Of a DNA stretch of 44,767 bases, positions 31,135 to 40,800 are shown piece by piece. Positions within the stretch are counted from its first letter, which is position 1. Each line of letters opens with the position of its first letter. This DNA is from Prolixibacteraceae bacterium (GTDB lineage Bacteria; Bacteroidota; Bacteroidia; Bacteroidales; Prolixibacteraceae). The notes beneath the pieces are model-generated. The model was not told the DNA's origin, did no database searches, and was given only the letters and a program-made list of their open reading frames with translations. The translations under genes were made by a program, and so were the position numbers. The stretch spans positions 1-44,767 of the forward strand of contig JALNYZ010000032.1 in the NCBI GenBank assembly GCA_023229575.1, written 5' to 3'.

Positions 31135-33720
31135 TTACCTAAACACCAAATGATTATTCTCAGCATCAATCACAATCTCCCCCTCTTTCTTAATGTTCCC
31201 GGCAAGAATCCCTTTGGACAAATCGTTGAGCAGATATTTCTGCATCATCCTTTTTACAGGTCGTGCTCCGAATTGAGGATCAAAACCACTCTCAGCCATC
31301 CAGTCGATGGCAGCTTCGGTCATTCTTGCCTGGTATCCACTTTTAGCGAGACGCAAAACAACCATTTCGAATTGGAGCTTGACAATCTGGCGGATCTCAT
31401 CCCGGTTCAGTGGCGCAAATACAATTACTTCGTCAATCCGGTTGAGGAACTCAGGCCGTATGGTCTGTTTTAGGAGATCCATCAGGTCTTCCTGAAGATC
31501 TTCCATTGCTTCAATTCTGTTTGTATCTGTCATTTGTTCTGTCCGTTCGCGGATCAGATGAGATCCCAGGTTGGAGGTCATGATGATAATGGTGTTTTTG
31601 AAGTTGACAGTTCTCCCTTTGTTATCGGTAAGCCTGCCGTCGTCCAGCACCTGCAGCAACACATTGAAAACATCAGGATGGGCCTTCTCAATCTCGTCGA
31701 AAAGCAGCACAGAGTAAGGTTTTCTGCGTACGGCTTCCGTTAGTTGACCGCCTTCGTCGTAACCAACGTATCCGGGAGGCGAACCAATCAGTCTGGTCAC
31801 TGAAAATTTCTCCTGGTACTCCGACATATCAATCCTGGTAAGCATGTTTTCGTCGTCGAAGAGGTATTCTGCAAGCGCCTTGGCTAGTTCTGTCTTTCCC
31901 ACGCCGGTGGTTCCCAGAAAGATAAAGGAACCGATCGGCCGTTTCTCATCCTGCAGACCGGCCCTTGAACGGCGCACAGCATCCGAAACAGCGGCGATAG
32001 CTTCATCCTGGCCGATCACCCGCTTGTGCAACTCGTCTTCGAGATGAATGAGTTTTTCACGCTCACTCTGCATCATTCTGGAGACCGGAATTCCGGTCCA
32101 GCGGGCCACTACAACGGCAATATCCTCTGTGTCCACCTCCTCTTTGATGAGCGATTGTGTGCTTTGCTTCACTTTTAGTTGTTCCTTCAAATTGGTTATG
32201 GCTGTTTCGGCTTCTTTGATCCTGCCATAACGGATCTCGGCAACCTGACCGTAATCACCTTGTCGCTCGGCCTGTTCAGCCTGAAGTTTTAACGCCTCTA
32301 TCTCCTGTTTCTCTGATTGGATTGCTTCGATGAGTTCTTTCTCTGCATGCCAGATAGCCCTGAATTTTTTCTGCTCCTCCTTGAGATTGGCAATCTCCTC
32401 TTCCAGACGTGAGAGTTTGCTCTTGTCATTTTCGCGTTGAATGGCGGCCCGCTCAATCTCGAGCTGGGTCAACTTGCGTTCAATTTCGTCGAGTTCTTCG
32501 GGCAAGGAGTTCATCTCCATCCGTAATTTTGCAGCAGCTTCATCCATCAGGTCGATGGCCTTGTCGGGCAGAAAACGGTCGGTGATGTATCGCTGCGACA
32601 ACTCAACGGCCGCGATGATGGCATCGTCCTTGATCCGTACTTTGTGGTGATTTTCATATCGTTCTTTCAATCCGCGAAGGATGGAAATGGCCGATTGGGT
32701 ATCCGGTTCGTCCACCATCACCAGTTGAAAACGGCGCTCCAAGGCTTTGTCCTTTTCGAAATATTTTTGGTATTCACCCAGCGTTGTGGCTCCAACAGCG
32801 CGCAAGTCGCCCCGTGCAAGCGCGGGTTTGAGAATGTTGGCCGCATCCATGGCGCCTTCGCTTTTGCCTGCACCAACGAGCGTGTGAATCTCATCAATAA
32901 AGAGAATCACTTCACCCTCGGCCTGTACAACCTCCTGTATAACAGATTTTAGCCGCTCCTCAAATTCTCCTTTGTATTTTGCGCCGGCAATCAACGCCCC
33001 CATATCCAGGGAAAAGATCTGCTTACTTTGCAGGTTTTCCGGCACATCACCACGGACAATTCTCTGGGCAAGGCCTTCCGCGATTGCGGTCTTCCCGGTG
33101 CCAGGTTCTCCAACCAGGATCGGATTATTTTTTGTTCTTCGCGAGAGGATCTGCAAAACCCTCCTGATCTCTTCATCGCGGCCTATTACCGGATCGAGTT
33201 TGCCCGAACGGGCCGCATCGTTAAGGTTAATGGCAAAACGGTTGAGGGAGTTGAAAGTATCCTCTGCTGTTTGGCTCTCCACCTTTGAACCTTTTCTTAA
33301 TTCACGGATGGCATCCTCCAGTCCTTTTCTATCGACACCCTGTTCTTTCATCAATTTGCTTACGACATCGCCGGTTTCAAGCAAAGCCATAAGCAGATGT
33401 TCGACAGAAACAAACTTATCCCCCATCTTTTGGGAGAGGGCAATCGCTTTCTGGACAGTCGTGTTGGCTGCTGTTGAGAGAAATGGTTCACCCCCGGTTA
33501 CTTTGGGAAAACCGGTGATGATGCGATCAAGCCCTTTGGTAAAATAAACAACATTGACACCGGTCTTTTGGAGTAGAAAAGCGGTGATGCTTTCTGCTTC
33601 AGAGAGCAAACCCTTCATCAGGTGTGCAGTTTCGACCGACTGCTGGTTGTTGCCCGTAGTAATCTGAATGGCTTGTTGAACCGCCTCCTGTGCTTTGATG
33701 GTAAAATTGTTGAAGTTCAT
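31135..33720 (-). CDS. clpB: ATP-dependent disaggregase ClpB
   Basis: ClpB pulls polypeptides out of aggregates together with DnaK. The 861-residue product has the Clp N-domain starting MNFNNFTIKAQEAVQQAIQI, the first AAA+ module with Walker A GEPGTGKT (about residue 200), the long M-domain coiled coil (about 400-520, rich in E, K, Q, with LEEEIANLKEEQKKF) and the second AAA+ module with GTTGVGKT (about 605). The frame is open to 33762, but the Clp N-domain begins at the ATG at 33720. No CIRCE-like element was seen upstream. Confidence 0.96.
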   Translation of the reverse strand: MNFNNFTIKAQEAVQQAIQITTGNNQQSVETAHLMKGLLSEAESITAFLLQKTGVNVVYFTKGLDRIITGFPKVTGGEPFLSTAANTTVQKAIALSQKMGDKFVSVEHLLMALLETGDVVSKLMKEQGVDRKGLEDAIRELRKGSKVESQTAEDTFNSLNRFAINLNDAARSGKLDPVIGRDEEIRRVLQILSRRTKNNPILVGEPGTGKTAIAEGLAQRIVRGDVPENLQSKQIFSLDMGALIAGAKYKGEFEERLKSVIQEVVQAEGEVILFIDEIHTLVGAGKSEGAMDAANILKPALARGDLRAVGATTLGEYQKYFEKDKALERRFQLVMVDEPDTQSAISILRGLKERYENHHKVRIKDDAIIAAVELSQRYITDRFLPDKAIDLMDEAAAKLRMEMNSLPEELDEIERKLTQLEIERAAIQRENDKSKLSRLEEEIANLKEEQKKFRAIWHAEKELIEAIQSEKQEIEALKLQAEQAERQGDYGQVAEIRYGRIKEAETAITNLKEQLKVKQSTQSLIKEEVDTEDIAVVVARWTGIPVSRMMQSEREKLIHLEDELHKRVIGQDEAIAAVSDAVRRSRAGLQDEKRPIGSFIFLGTTGVGKTELAKALAEYLFDDENMLTRIDMSEYQEKFSVTRLIGSPPGYVGYDEGGQLTEAVRRKPYSVLLFDEIEKAHPDVFNVLLQVLDDGRLTDNKGRTVNFKNTIIIMTSNLGSHLIRERTEQMTDTNRIEAMEDLQEDLMDLLKQTIRPEFLNRIDEVIVFAPLNRDEIRQIVKLQFEMVVLRLAKSGYQARMTEAAIDWMAESGFDPQFGARPVKRMMQKYLLNDLSKGILAGNIKKEGEIVIDAENNHLVFR

Positions 33721-33871
33721 ATCTTGTTTTTTAAGTTTCTTAATTGATTGCACCAGGTACAATCAAATCAATGCCCAAACAAGAATCATAGACAAAATGT
33801 CATCAATACACTGATAGAGAGGCGATAATGTCAGCTAAACGAAATTGGAGACCGCCAAATTGGCAATCTTT

Positions 33872-34123
33872 TCAGCTTACCCACAAGTCGGATCCGGGTG
33901 ACGATTTTGTTGCACCCTTGAAGCGATATCCGGCCTTTTCAACCGCCAATCTGATTTTTTCCTCACCGACCTGATCCCCTTTTACACTTACATGACCGGA
34001 GGTAAAATCGGCTACAGCATCCTCTACCCCTTGAATCTGTTTGATCTCTCTTTCGACATGGGCGGTGCAATTTTTGCACTTCATTCCTTCAACCAAAAAT
34101 ATTTTTGCGGACATGGCTTTCAA
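33872..34123 (-). CDS. Heavy-metal-associated (HMA) domain protein
   Basis: An 83-residue single HMA domain with the metal-binding GMKCKNC motif (C16, C19) and the usual ferredoxin-like pattern (VEREIKQIQGVEDAVADFTS, then GHVSVKG). Such proteins act as copper chaperones (CopZ-like) or bind other soft metals. It carries a short C-terminal tail (KGATKSSPGSDLWVS). No metal-transport ATPase gene is adjacent, so the partner is unknown. A second in-frame ATG three codons later is an alternative start. Confidence 0.88.
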   Translation of the reverse strand: MKAMSAKIFLVEGMKCKNCTAHVEREIKQIQGVEDAVADFTSGHVSVKGDQVGEEKIRLAVEKAGYRFKGATKSSPGSDLWVS

Positions 34124-34263
34124 ATTTTAGATGTTATCGAATTGATTTTTGGGTTCAATTCCTAAACAAAGATGATGAATTATCTAAAAAAAATCATAGG
34201 TGTCCGGTTAATATTCCAATAATTTCAATAGGCTGGTTAATAATGCGCCTTTCCATAAATATC

Positions 34264-34325
34264 GCCACTCCGTGGCTTCCATTTTTATTCTATTCCTTTC
34301 TACAAAGATTTAGCTGCTCCGCAGC
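34264..34325 (+). repeat. Pair of small REP-like hairpins (GCNNCTCCGNNGC)
   Basis: GCCACTCCGTGGC at 34264-34276 and GCTGCTCCGCAGC at 34313-34325 form two 5-bp hairpins with the same TCC loop. The stem bases differ between copies but remain paired. The centres are 49 bases apart, and each copy is preceded by an AAATAT or AAAGAT-type stretch. Confidence 0.7.
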
Positions 34326-34384
34326 ATATAAATTAGCAAAGTAGTTGCATTATCGTTGTAGATGAGCACTTAGTGGAAACACAT

Positions 34385-35128
34385 TCACTGCGCCACAAAA
34401 AGATAGGTGATAGTGCCGCGTTCTTTCTCAGGAGCGCTGTTGTCTGGATTAAAAAGGGTCTTTTCGGCTGCTTGTTTGGCATAGGCCAAAATGGTGGGAT
34501 CATTCAGTTTGACCGCATCGCGGGGTGTAGCCGAGAGAACATCCCCATTTCTGTTTACCACGATATCTACAACTACCTCGCCGCCACCCTGGGCCAGATA
34601 GACCGGAATCGGCAATTGAAGATGATAGCGGTTTCCTAGCAAATAGTGAATATTTGATTTTCCTTTGAAGGAAGAACGCTTGGCCTCTTCGCGGGTCATC
34701 CCCTCGGTGTTGGCTACCGGCATTGGGATATTCCCGATGACAGGAATCTTCTTTGCCAGGTTCTTGTTTACATCACTTGCCAGCTTTTTCGCTTCTGCCA
34801 CCTCTTTGGCATAGGCTCTGTCGAAAAAGGGATCGCTTGAAGTTCGTCCGGATTGATCACCCAAATTGACGGCCCTGTTGGAATTATTTGCAACGGATTT
34901 CCCTCCGGTAGAGGAGAGGGATTGATTGCCCAAATCCATTTTTTCCTTTTCCGGATTGGGTAATTTAATCTCTTCCGAAATAAGGTCCACAAACAGCGCA
35001 TCTGAGGGTAAATCCAGGTTGTTCCTCAATTCGGCAAACAAAAGGGATACAAGCACCACCAGGTGTATGCCCAGTGTGGCTATGATTCCATTGATGTTGT
35101 CGCGGTAGAGTCTGAACAAATTTTCCAT
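34385..35128 (-). CDS. TonB-like energy transducer protein
   Basis: The 247-residue protein has one N-terminal membrane helix (IIATLGIHLVVLVSLLFAEL), a long hydrophilic periplasmic linker (about 40-150) and a C-terminal TonB-like domain (about 160-247: LPIPVYLAQGGGEVVVDIVV, NRNGDVLSATP, TLFNPDNSAPEKERGTITYL). TonB proteins pass proton-motive energy to outer-membrane transporters. No exbB or exbD gene is adjacent, and the linker lacks the typical proline repeats. It may serve one of the SusC-type or metallophore receptors elsewhere in the genome. Confidence 0.85.
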   Translation of the reverse strand: MENLFRLYRDNINGIIATLGIHLVVLVSLLFAELRNNLDLPSDALFVDLISEEIKLPNPEKEKMDLGNQSLSSTGGKSVANNSNRAVNLGDQSGRTSSDPFFDRAYAKEVAEAKKLASDVNKNLAKKIPVIGNIPMPVANTEGMTREEAKRSSFKGKSNIHYLLGNRYHLQLPIPVYLAQGGGEVVVDIVVNRNGDVLSATPRDAVKLNDPTILAYAKQAAEKTLFNPDNSAPEKERGTITYLFVAQ

Positions 35129-35190
35129 TTACGCAATTATCATTAAATCAAAGAGGTAGTCTTAAATTATCACGCTGAGCTTACGAATTG

Positions 35191-35306
35191 TTTGAAATGT
35201 TTGGGCTGATAACCCTGGAAGCAATTTCAACATCTTAAACACTATAAACAGCATTTAATTTTTCTCTGTGGAACTCGGTGATTCCTCTGTGTTTCTCTGT
35301 GTAATA
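35191..35306. repeat. Adjacent GTTTGAAAT and CTCTGTGT repeat pieces
   Basis: A short GTTTGAAATGTTTG piece (35191-35204) belongs to the family between thyA and folA. A CTCTGTG-type block (35265-35306, TTTCTCTGTGTAAT at its end) belongs to the ACACAGAG family. They sit together in the 280-base gap between the tonB-like gene and mqnD, which otherwise shows nothing I can name. Confidence 0.65.
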
Positions 35307-35408
35307 CTTTTTAAACACGAAATGTCAATAAAAAGGATTTATTGCGCAAAATTACGTCAAAGAAAGCAGATTTGTACCAAACACCTTATTTTAGGGGAAG
35401 AGAGGATG

Positions 35409-36239
35409 TTACTCCACGAACCAGTCGGATTTGAGTGGAGGAAAGATTTGCTTTTGGATGCTTTTTTCGTAAAGCGAGGTAATGGCTTCTCTCCCTTTTG
35501 TTCCAAGATCTACCGAGAAATCATTTACATACAGTTGTATATGGCTTCTCATCACACACTCATCCATGGATTGTGCATGTTGCCTGACAAAAGGGAGTGA
35601 ATCGTTCGGGTTTTGAAATGCGTATTCCACGCTGCGCCGCAAGATCCGGTTCACTTTCAGCCGGATCTCCAGCGGCAGGTCCCTCTGGATGATGATGCCG
35701 CCGAGCGGAATAGGCAATCCATTTTGTTCTTCCCAAAGCTCCCCGAGATCAACAATTTTTTTGAGTCCTTTTGCCTGATAGGTAAACCTGTTTTCGTGGA
35801 TGATTACCCCGGCATCAACTTCCCCCGATAGGATGACCTCTTCAATGTCTGAAAAGAGGTATTCCGTTTTTTTTTTCAAATGCGGGTAAGCCAACGACAG
35901 AAGCAGGTTGGCTGTGGTATATTTCCCGGGGATGGCAATTTTCAGGTCCTGTAACTCATCAGGATATACTTTGTGTTTGCTGATGAGCAATGGGCCATTG
36001 CCAAAACCCAGGGCGCTTCCTGAAGTTAATAATTGGTAGGCTTCGGATAAATAGGCAAAAGCATGGTAGCTTATTTTGGTGATTTGAATGGCAGTTGCGA
36101 AGGCCAGTCGGTTAAGTTCTTCGACATCGGCCAAATGAAGGTCAAACAGCAACCCTTCAGTGTCGATTCTCCCGTTGACCATGGCATCAAAGATAAAAGT
36201 GTCGTTGGGACAAGTAGAAAAACCGAGCGTAAGCTTCAT
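35409..36239 (-). CDS. mqnD: 1,4-dihydroxy-6-naphthoate synthase
   Basis: The 276-residue protein starts MKLTLGFSTCPNDTFIFDAM, the hallmark of MqnD, which turns cyclic dehypoxanthinylfutalosine into 1,4-dihydroxy-6-naphthoate in the futalosine route to menaquinone. Other family segments: EELNRLAFATAIQITKISYH, AIPGKYTTANLLLSLAYP and DAGVIIHENRFTYQAKGL. It begins on the last base of the mqnB stop codon (TGATG), so the two genes are translationally coupled. Confidence 0.95.
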   Translation of the reverse strand: MKLTLGFSTCPNDTFIFDAMVNGRIDTEGLLFDLHLADVEELNRLAFATAIQITKISYHAFAYLSEAYQLLTSGSALGFGNGPLLISKHKVYPDELQDLKIAIPGKYTTANLLLSLAYPHLKKKTEYLFSDIEEVILSGEVDAGVIIHENRFTYQAKGLKKIVDLGELWEEQNGLPIPLGGIIIQRDLPLEIRLKVNRILRRSVEYAFQNPNDSLPFVRQHAQSMDECVMRSHIQLYVNDFSVDLGTKGREAITSLYEKSIQKQIFPPLKSDWFVE

Positions 36240-36931
36240 CAGGAAAGCTGTTTGATTTTTGCAAACTTACGGAGGAAGCGGAAAAGCTCATCAGTGAGGT
36301 TTTCAATGGCAAGCGGGATGTCCCACTTGGTTGTGTCCCTCGATTCAACATAATTGGAGATGGCACGAATCTCAAGGAAAGGGACTTTTTCATGCAGACA
36401 GACATAAAAGACTGCTGCTCCCTCCATGGATTCTACATCAGGATCAAATTTACCGGATATTTTCGAAATACTTTCAGAAGTGCCGTGGCTGATATTTCCA
36501 GTTACCCCGTCGACAGCGTGTAATTCCAATCCCTTGAAATTGTGAGGGTTGACCATTTTCCCGTTTTCGAAAGGAAATTGATCACACTCCATAAAACCGG
36601 CATCAAAAAGAGACACCACTCCATTGTCCTCTTCTATACCAAGGTCGCAAATTTGTTCACTTTTTACATTAACAACTGTCCCGATAGATAGTTCGTCGCG
36701 GAAAGTTCCGGCGATACCGGCGTTGATAACCAGGTCATATTTGACGTTGTATAGTGCTCTTGTGAGGTGATAGGCAGTAAATGTCATACCGATGCCAGGA
36801 ATAAGCAGATCGATTTCGAGATCATACCATTTGTAACGGAAGATATTCTTCCCTTCTCCCTCTATCTCAACAAGGTTTTCGAAAAACTGATAGAGTTCAA
36901 AACAGGTAGCTCCAACAAACAATATTCTCAT
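36239..36931 (-). CDS. mqnB: Futalosine hydrolase
   Basis: A 230-residue nucleosidase of the PNP/MTAN fold that removes hypoxanthine from futalosine (or aminodeoxyfutalosine in some bacteria) in menaquinone synthesis. Landmarks are MRILFVGATCFELYQF, DLVINAGIAGTF with the purine-site glycine run, VESMEGAAVFYVCL with the ribose-binding ME, and EIRAISNYVESRDTTKWDI. It overlaps mqnD by one base. A TACTTTTG box on the reverse strand (36965-36972) lies 34 bases upstream. Confidence 0.94.
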   Translation of the reverse strand: MRILFVGATCFELYQFFENLVEIEGEGKNIFRYKWYDLEIDLLIPGIGMTFTAYHLTRALYNVKYDLVINAGIAGTFRDELSIGTVVNVKSEQICDLGIEEDNGVVSLFDAGFMECDQFPFENGKMVNPHNFKGLELHAVDGVTGNISHGTSESISKISGKFDPDVESMEGAAVFYVCLHEKVPFLEIRAISNYVESRDTTKWDIPLAIENLTDELFRFLRKFAKIKQLS

Positions 36932-36964
36932 TCGGTAAAAACTGGACTAATTGATTTGGCGGAT

Positions 36965-36972
36965 CAAAAGTA
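36965..36972 (-). promoter_or_regulatory. Putative -7 box for mqnB-mqnD
   Basis: The reverse strand reads TACTTTTG, an exact TAnnTTTG match, in the divergent gap with folE. An ATTTG 14 bases further upstream is too close for the usual spacing. Confidence 0.45.
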
Positions 36973-37151
36973 AAATTTCCTTGATGCAAATTGAACTGCC
37001 AACTAACATTCATACTAGTTTTGGTGAAAAAAGTTAATAAAAGTTGTTTATTTGTATCCAGTTTAATTAAAAATTTCTGTAACCTATTGCGTGAGACCCT
37101 TTTCTTCGGATTAGGGTAAATTCAGGCGTGGTTCACCTTAAATAGATCAAC

Positions 37152-37778
37152 ATGCAATTTTCATTACACAAAAAAAAGGCAGACGGTTACCAGAAAATAG
37201 AGCGGTACCCAAAAAAAACCGTCACTCAAATGGCTGACCATTATCGTCAGATTCTCGAATTGGTCGGTGAGGATCCAACCCGTGAAGGACTTGACAAGTC
37301 TCCCCTTCGAATTGCAAAGGCCATGCAGTTCATGACCCAGGGATACAGCATGGATCCTGAGGAGATGCTCCGTTCTGCTATGTTCAAAGAAGATTACCGC
37401 CAAATGGTGATTGTCAAAGATATAGAGATCTATTCGCTTTGTGAGCACCATATGCTACCCTTCTTTGGGAAGGCGCATGTTGCCTATATTCCAAACGGAT
37501 ACATTACCGGATTGAGCAAAATTGCCCGTGTTGTGGAGGCTTACTCCCGTCGGCTTCAGGTTCAGGAGAGACTCACATTGCAAATCAAGGAGTGTATACA
37601 GAATACACTCTCACCGCTCGGGGTTGCCGTGGTCATTGAGGCAAAGCACATGTGTATGTGCATGAGAGGTATAGAGAAACAGAACTCCGTAACGACCACT
37701 TCCGATTTTACCGGCGCTTTTGAAAAGGTGGCTACCCGGGAGGAGTTTATCAGATTGATCAGCTCAAAGCTATCCTAG
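37152..37778 (+). CDS. folE: GTP cyclohydrolase I
   Basis: The 208-residue enzyme converts GTP to dihydroneopterin triphosphate, the first step to folate. Zinc ligands are present: C97 and H100 in SLCEHHMLPF, and C168 in KHMCMCMRG. Other landmarks: GEDPTREGLDKSPLRIAKAM and GLSKIARVVEAYSRRLQVQE. Full length. It is transcribed away from mqnB and stops at a bidirectional terminator (37845-37877) facing nifJ. With folA and thyA elsewhere in the window, it outlines local folate metabolism, though they are not one operon. Confidence 0.96.
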   Translation: MQFSLHKKKADGYQKIERYPKKTVTQMADHYRQILELVGEDPTREGLDKSPLRIAKAMQFMTQGYSMDPEEMLRSAMFKEDYRQMVIVKDIEIYSLCEHHMLPFFGKAHVAYIPNGYITGLSKIARVVEAYSRRLQVQERLTLQIKECIQNTLSPLGVAVVIEAKHMCMCMRGIEKQNSVTTTSDFTGAFEKVATREEFIRLISSKLS

Positions 37779-37844
37779 AAAATAGCAGGCGCCCCGGTCA
37801 GCCCTTTTTTCCGTAACAAAAAAGTCGGCTCCATTTTAAAAAAG

Positions 37845-37877
37845 AAATAAGGCGCTGATCCCTCAAGCGCCTTATTT
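37845..37877. terminator. Bidirectional terminator between folE and nifJ
   Basis: A perfect 12-bp stem AAATAAGGCGCT (37845-37856) pairs with AGCGCCTTATTT (37866-37877) around a 9-base loop. AT-rich tails lie on both sides, and the flanking genes converge. Confidence 0.8.
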
Positions 37878-37894
37878 ATAAAATAGTGCAATAG

Positions 37895-40800
37895 TTATTC
37901 CGGAGCAACAACATTCCATTCCGAGCGGTTCATCCGTTGGTACGAACGATACCTCCAGAGTGCATTCTCCTCAGCGGCTTTGAAGAGCTCGTCGGCCTCT
38001 TTCGGGAAGGATTTCTTCAGGGCGGTATAGCGTACTTCACCATTCAGATAACCCTGGAATTTGCTCCAGTCAGGTTCTTTTGAATCGAGCTGGAATGGGT
38101 TTTTGCCTTCATCCTCCAATTGCGGATTGTAACGGTAAAGGTGCCAGTAGCCACATTCGACTGCCAGTTTCTCTTCCTCCTGGGTGCGTCCCATGGAACG
38201 CAGGCCATGGGCAATACATGGTGCATAGGCAATAATCAATGACGGTCCGGGGTAGGCTTCTGCCTCGCGGATGGTTTTCAGGTATTGTGCCTGGTTGGCA
38301 CCCATGGCCACTTGTGCCACGTAAACATAACCATAGCTCATCGCGATCACACCCAAGTCTTTTTTGCGGATCCTTTTACCGGCAGCGGCAAATTTTGCCA
38401 CTGCGCCGATAGGTGTGGATTTGGATGCCTGGCCACCGGTATTCGAATACACTTCGGTATCCAGTACCAGGATATTGACATTCTGTCCTTGTGCCAATAC
38501 ATGGTCCAAACCTCCGTAACCGATATCGTATGCCCAACCATCACCTCCGAAGATCCAGATCGATTTCTTGATCATGTATTGCTTCAGGGAGACAAGCTCC
38601 ATGGCATATTTTTCGTTTTTACCGGTAATAGCTGCCAACACCTTCGCGGTAGCGGCTTCAGAACCTGCGGTATCCTCCCTGTTTTCGAGCCATTCGTTGA
38701 AGGCTTCTGTCTCAGATGCTGAAACTCCTGCTTCCATGGCCGATTTCATGATATCGGCAATGCGGTCGCGGCTGAAGGATACCCCTTCGGCCATACCAAA
38801 GCCATATTCGGCATTGTCCTCGAAGAGTGAATTGGCCCATGCCGGTCCGCGTCCGCTCTCTTTGTTGCTGGTATAGGAAGTTGCCGGCGCTGATCCACCA
38901 TAAATGGAGGAACATCCTGTGGCATTGGCCACCATCATGCGCTCACCGAAGAGTTGGGTAATCAGTTTGATATAAGGTGTTTCTCCACATCCCGCACATG
39001 CGCCCGAGAATTCGAAGAGCGGCTGGGCAAACTGCGAATTTTTGATGTTCTTGTCTTTTTCGGCAAGTTTGTCTTTGTAGGTCACATGTTTTTCGATGGC
39101 ATTCCAGCGTGGAACATTTTCGAGTTGTGACTCAAGCGGTTTCATTACAAGGGCCTTCTCTTTCGATGGGCAAACGTCGGCACAGTTACCGCAACCGGTA
39201 CAATCGTAGGGTGAAACCTGAATACGGAACTGCAGTCCGGCATATTGTTTCCCGTTGGCTTTCACGCCTGTCGTACCTTCCGGTAGTTTGGCCATCTCCT
39301 CTTCGCTGATCAGGAATGGACGGATGGCTGCGTGGGGGCATACATAGGAACACTGGTTACACTGAATACAATTGTCGTCGATCCACTGAGGAACATCTAC
39401 TGCAATACCGCGTTTTTCGAAAGCAGTTGTTCCGGCAGGAAACGTACCGTCTTCGATACCTTTGAAGATTGAAACAGGAAGATCATCCCCCTTCTGGGCA
39501 TTGATCACATCGACTGCCCTGCGGATAAACTCAGGGCGGTCCTCATCGATCATTTCAGCCTCAACGGTCAGATTTGCCCACTCTTTGGGTACTTCAACCT
39601 TAGACACATTGTTGCCACCGGCATCAACAGCGGCAAAGTTCATGTTGACGATCTGCTCACCTTTCATCCCATACGATTTGACAATCGCCTTTTTCATTTG
39701 GTCAACAGCCAGTTCGAAAGGAATGACATGGGTGATTTTGAAGAAAGCGGACTGCATAATGGTGTTGGTACGGTTGCCCAAACCTAGGTCAACAGCCAGT
39801 TTCGTCCCGTTGATGGTATAAAATTTGATTTCGTTCTCAGCAAGGAATTTCTTCATGGAATTGGGAAGGCGTTTTTTTACCTCGTCCTCTTCCCAGATGG
39901 TATTCAACAGGAAGGACCCTCCTTTTTTCAATCCTTTCAAAACATCGTACAAATTGATGTAAGCCTGAACATGACATGCAACGAAGTCGGGAGTGGTGAT
40001 CAAATAGGTGGAACGGATCGGACTATCGCCGAAACGCAGGTGGGAAGCCGTAAATCCGCCCGACTTTTTGGAGTCGTATGCGAAATAGGCCTGGCAATAT
40101 TTGTCGGTCGCCGAGCCGATGATTTTGATAGAGTTTTTGTTGGCGCCAACCGTTCCGTCTGATCCAAGGCCATAAAATTTAGCCTCATAAATATCATCAG
40201 CCGAAACTTTGATCTCAGGCAACAATGGCAGTGAAGTGAATGTCACATCATCGACAATGCCGATGGTGAATTTGCCTTTGGGCTCGTTCATTTCCAGGTT
40301 TTTGTACACGGCAATGATTTGTGACGGGGTGACATCCTTTGAACCCAATCCGTAACGACCACCCACGATGACCGGGCAATTTTCCTTGCCGTAGAAGGCG
40401 TCGCGGACATCAAGGTACAACGGGTCCCCGTTTGCCCCAGGTTCTTTGGTCCGGTCGAGGACAGCGATTTTCTTTACGGTGGAGGGCATTACGTTGAAGA
40501 AATATTTGGTGGCAAAAGGACGGTAAAGGTGTACACTAACCAATCCGTATTTTTTACCTTGGGCATTCAGGTAATCGATCACCTCGCGGATTGTTTCGGT
40601 AACGGAACCCATGGCCACAATCACATTTTCAGCATCTTTGGCACCATAATAGGTGAATGGGTGATACTCCCTGCCAGTGATTTTGGTAATCTCCTGCATG
40701 TATGCCTCCACGACATCCGGCACGGCATCATAGAAGGGGTTACAAGCTTCTTTGGCCTGGAAGAAGATATCAGGATTCTGGGCAGTACCACGGGTAATGG

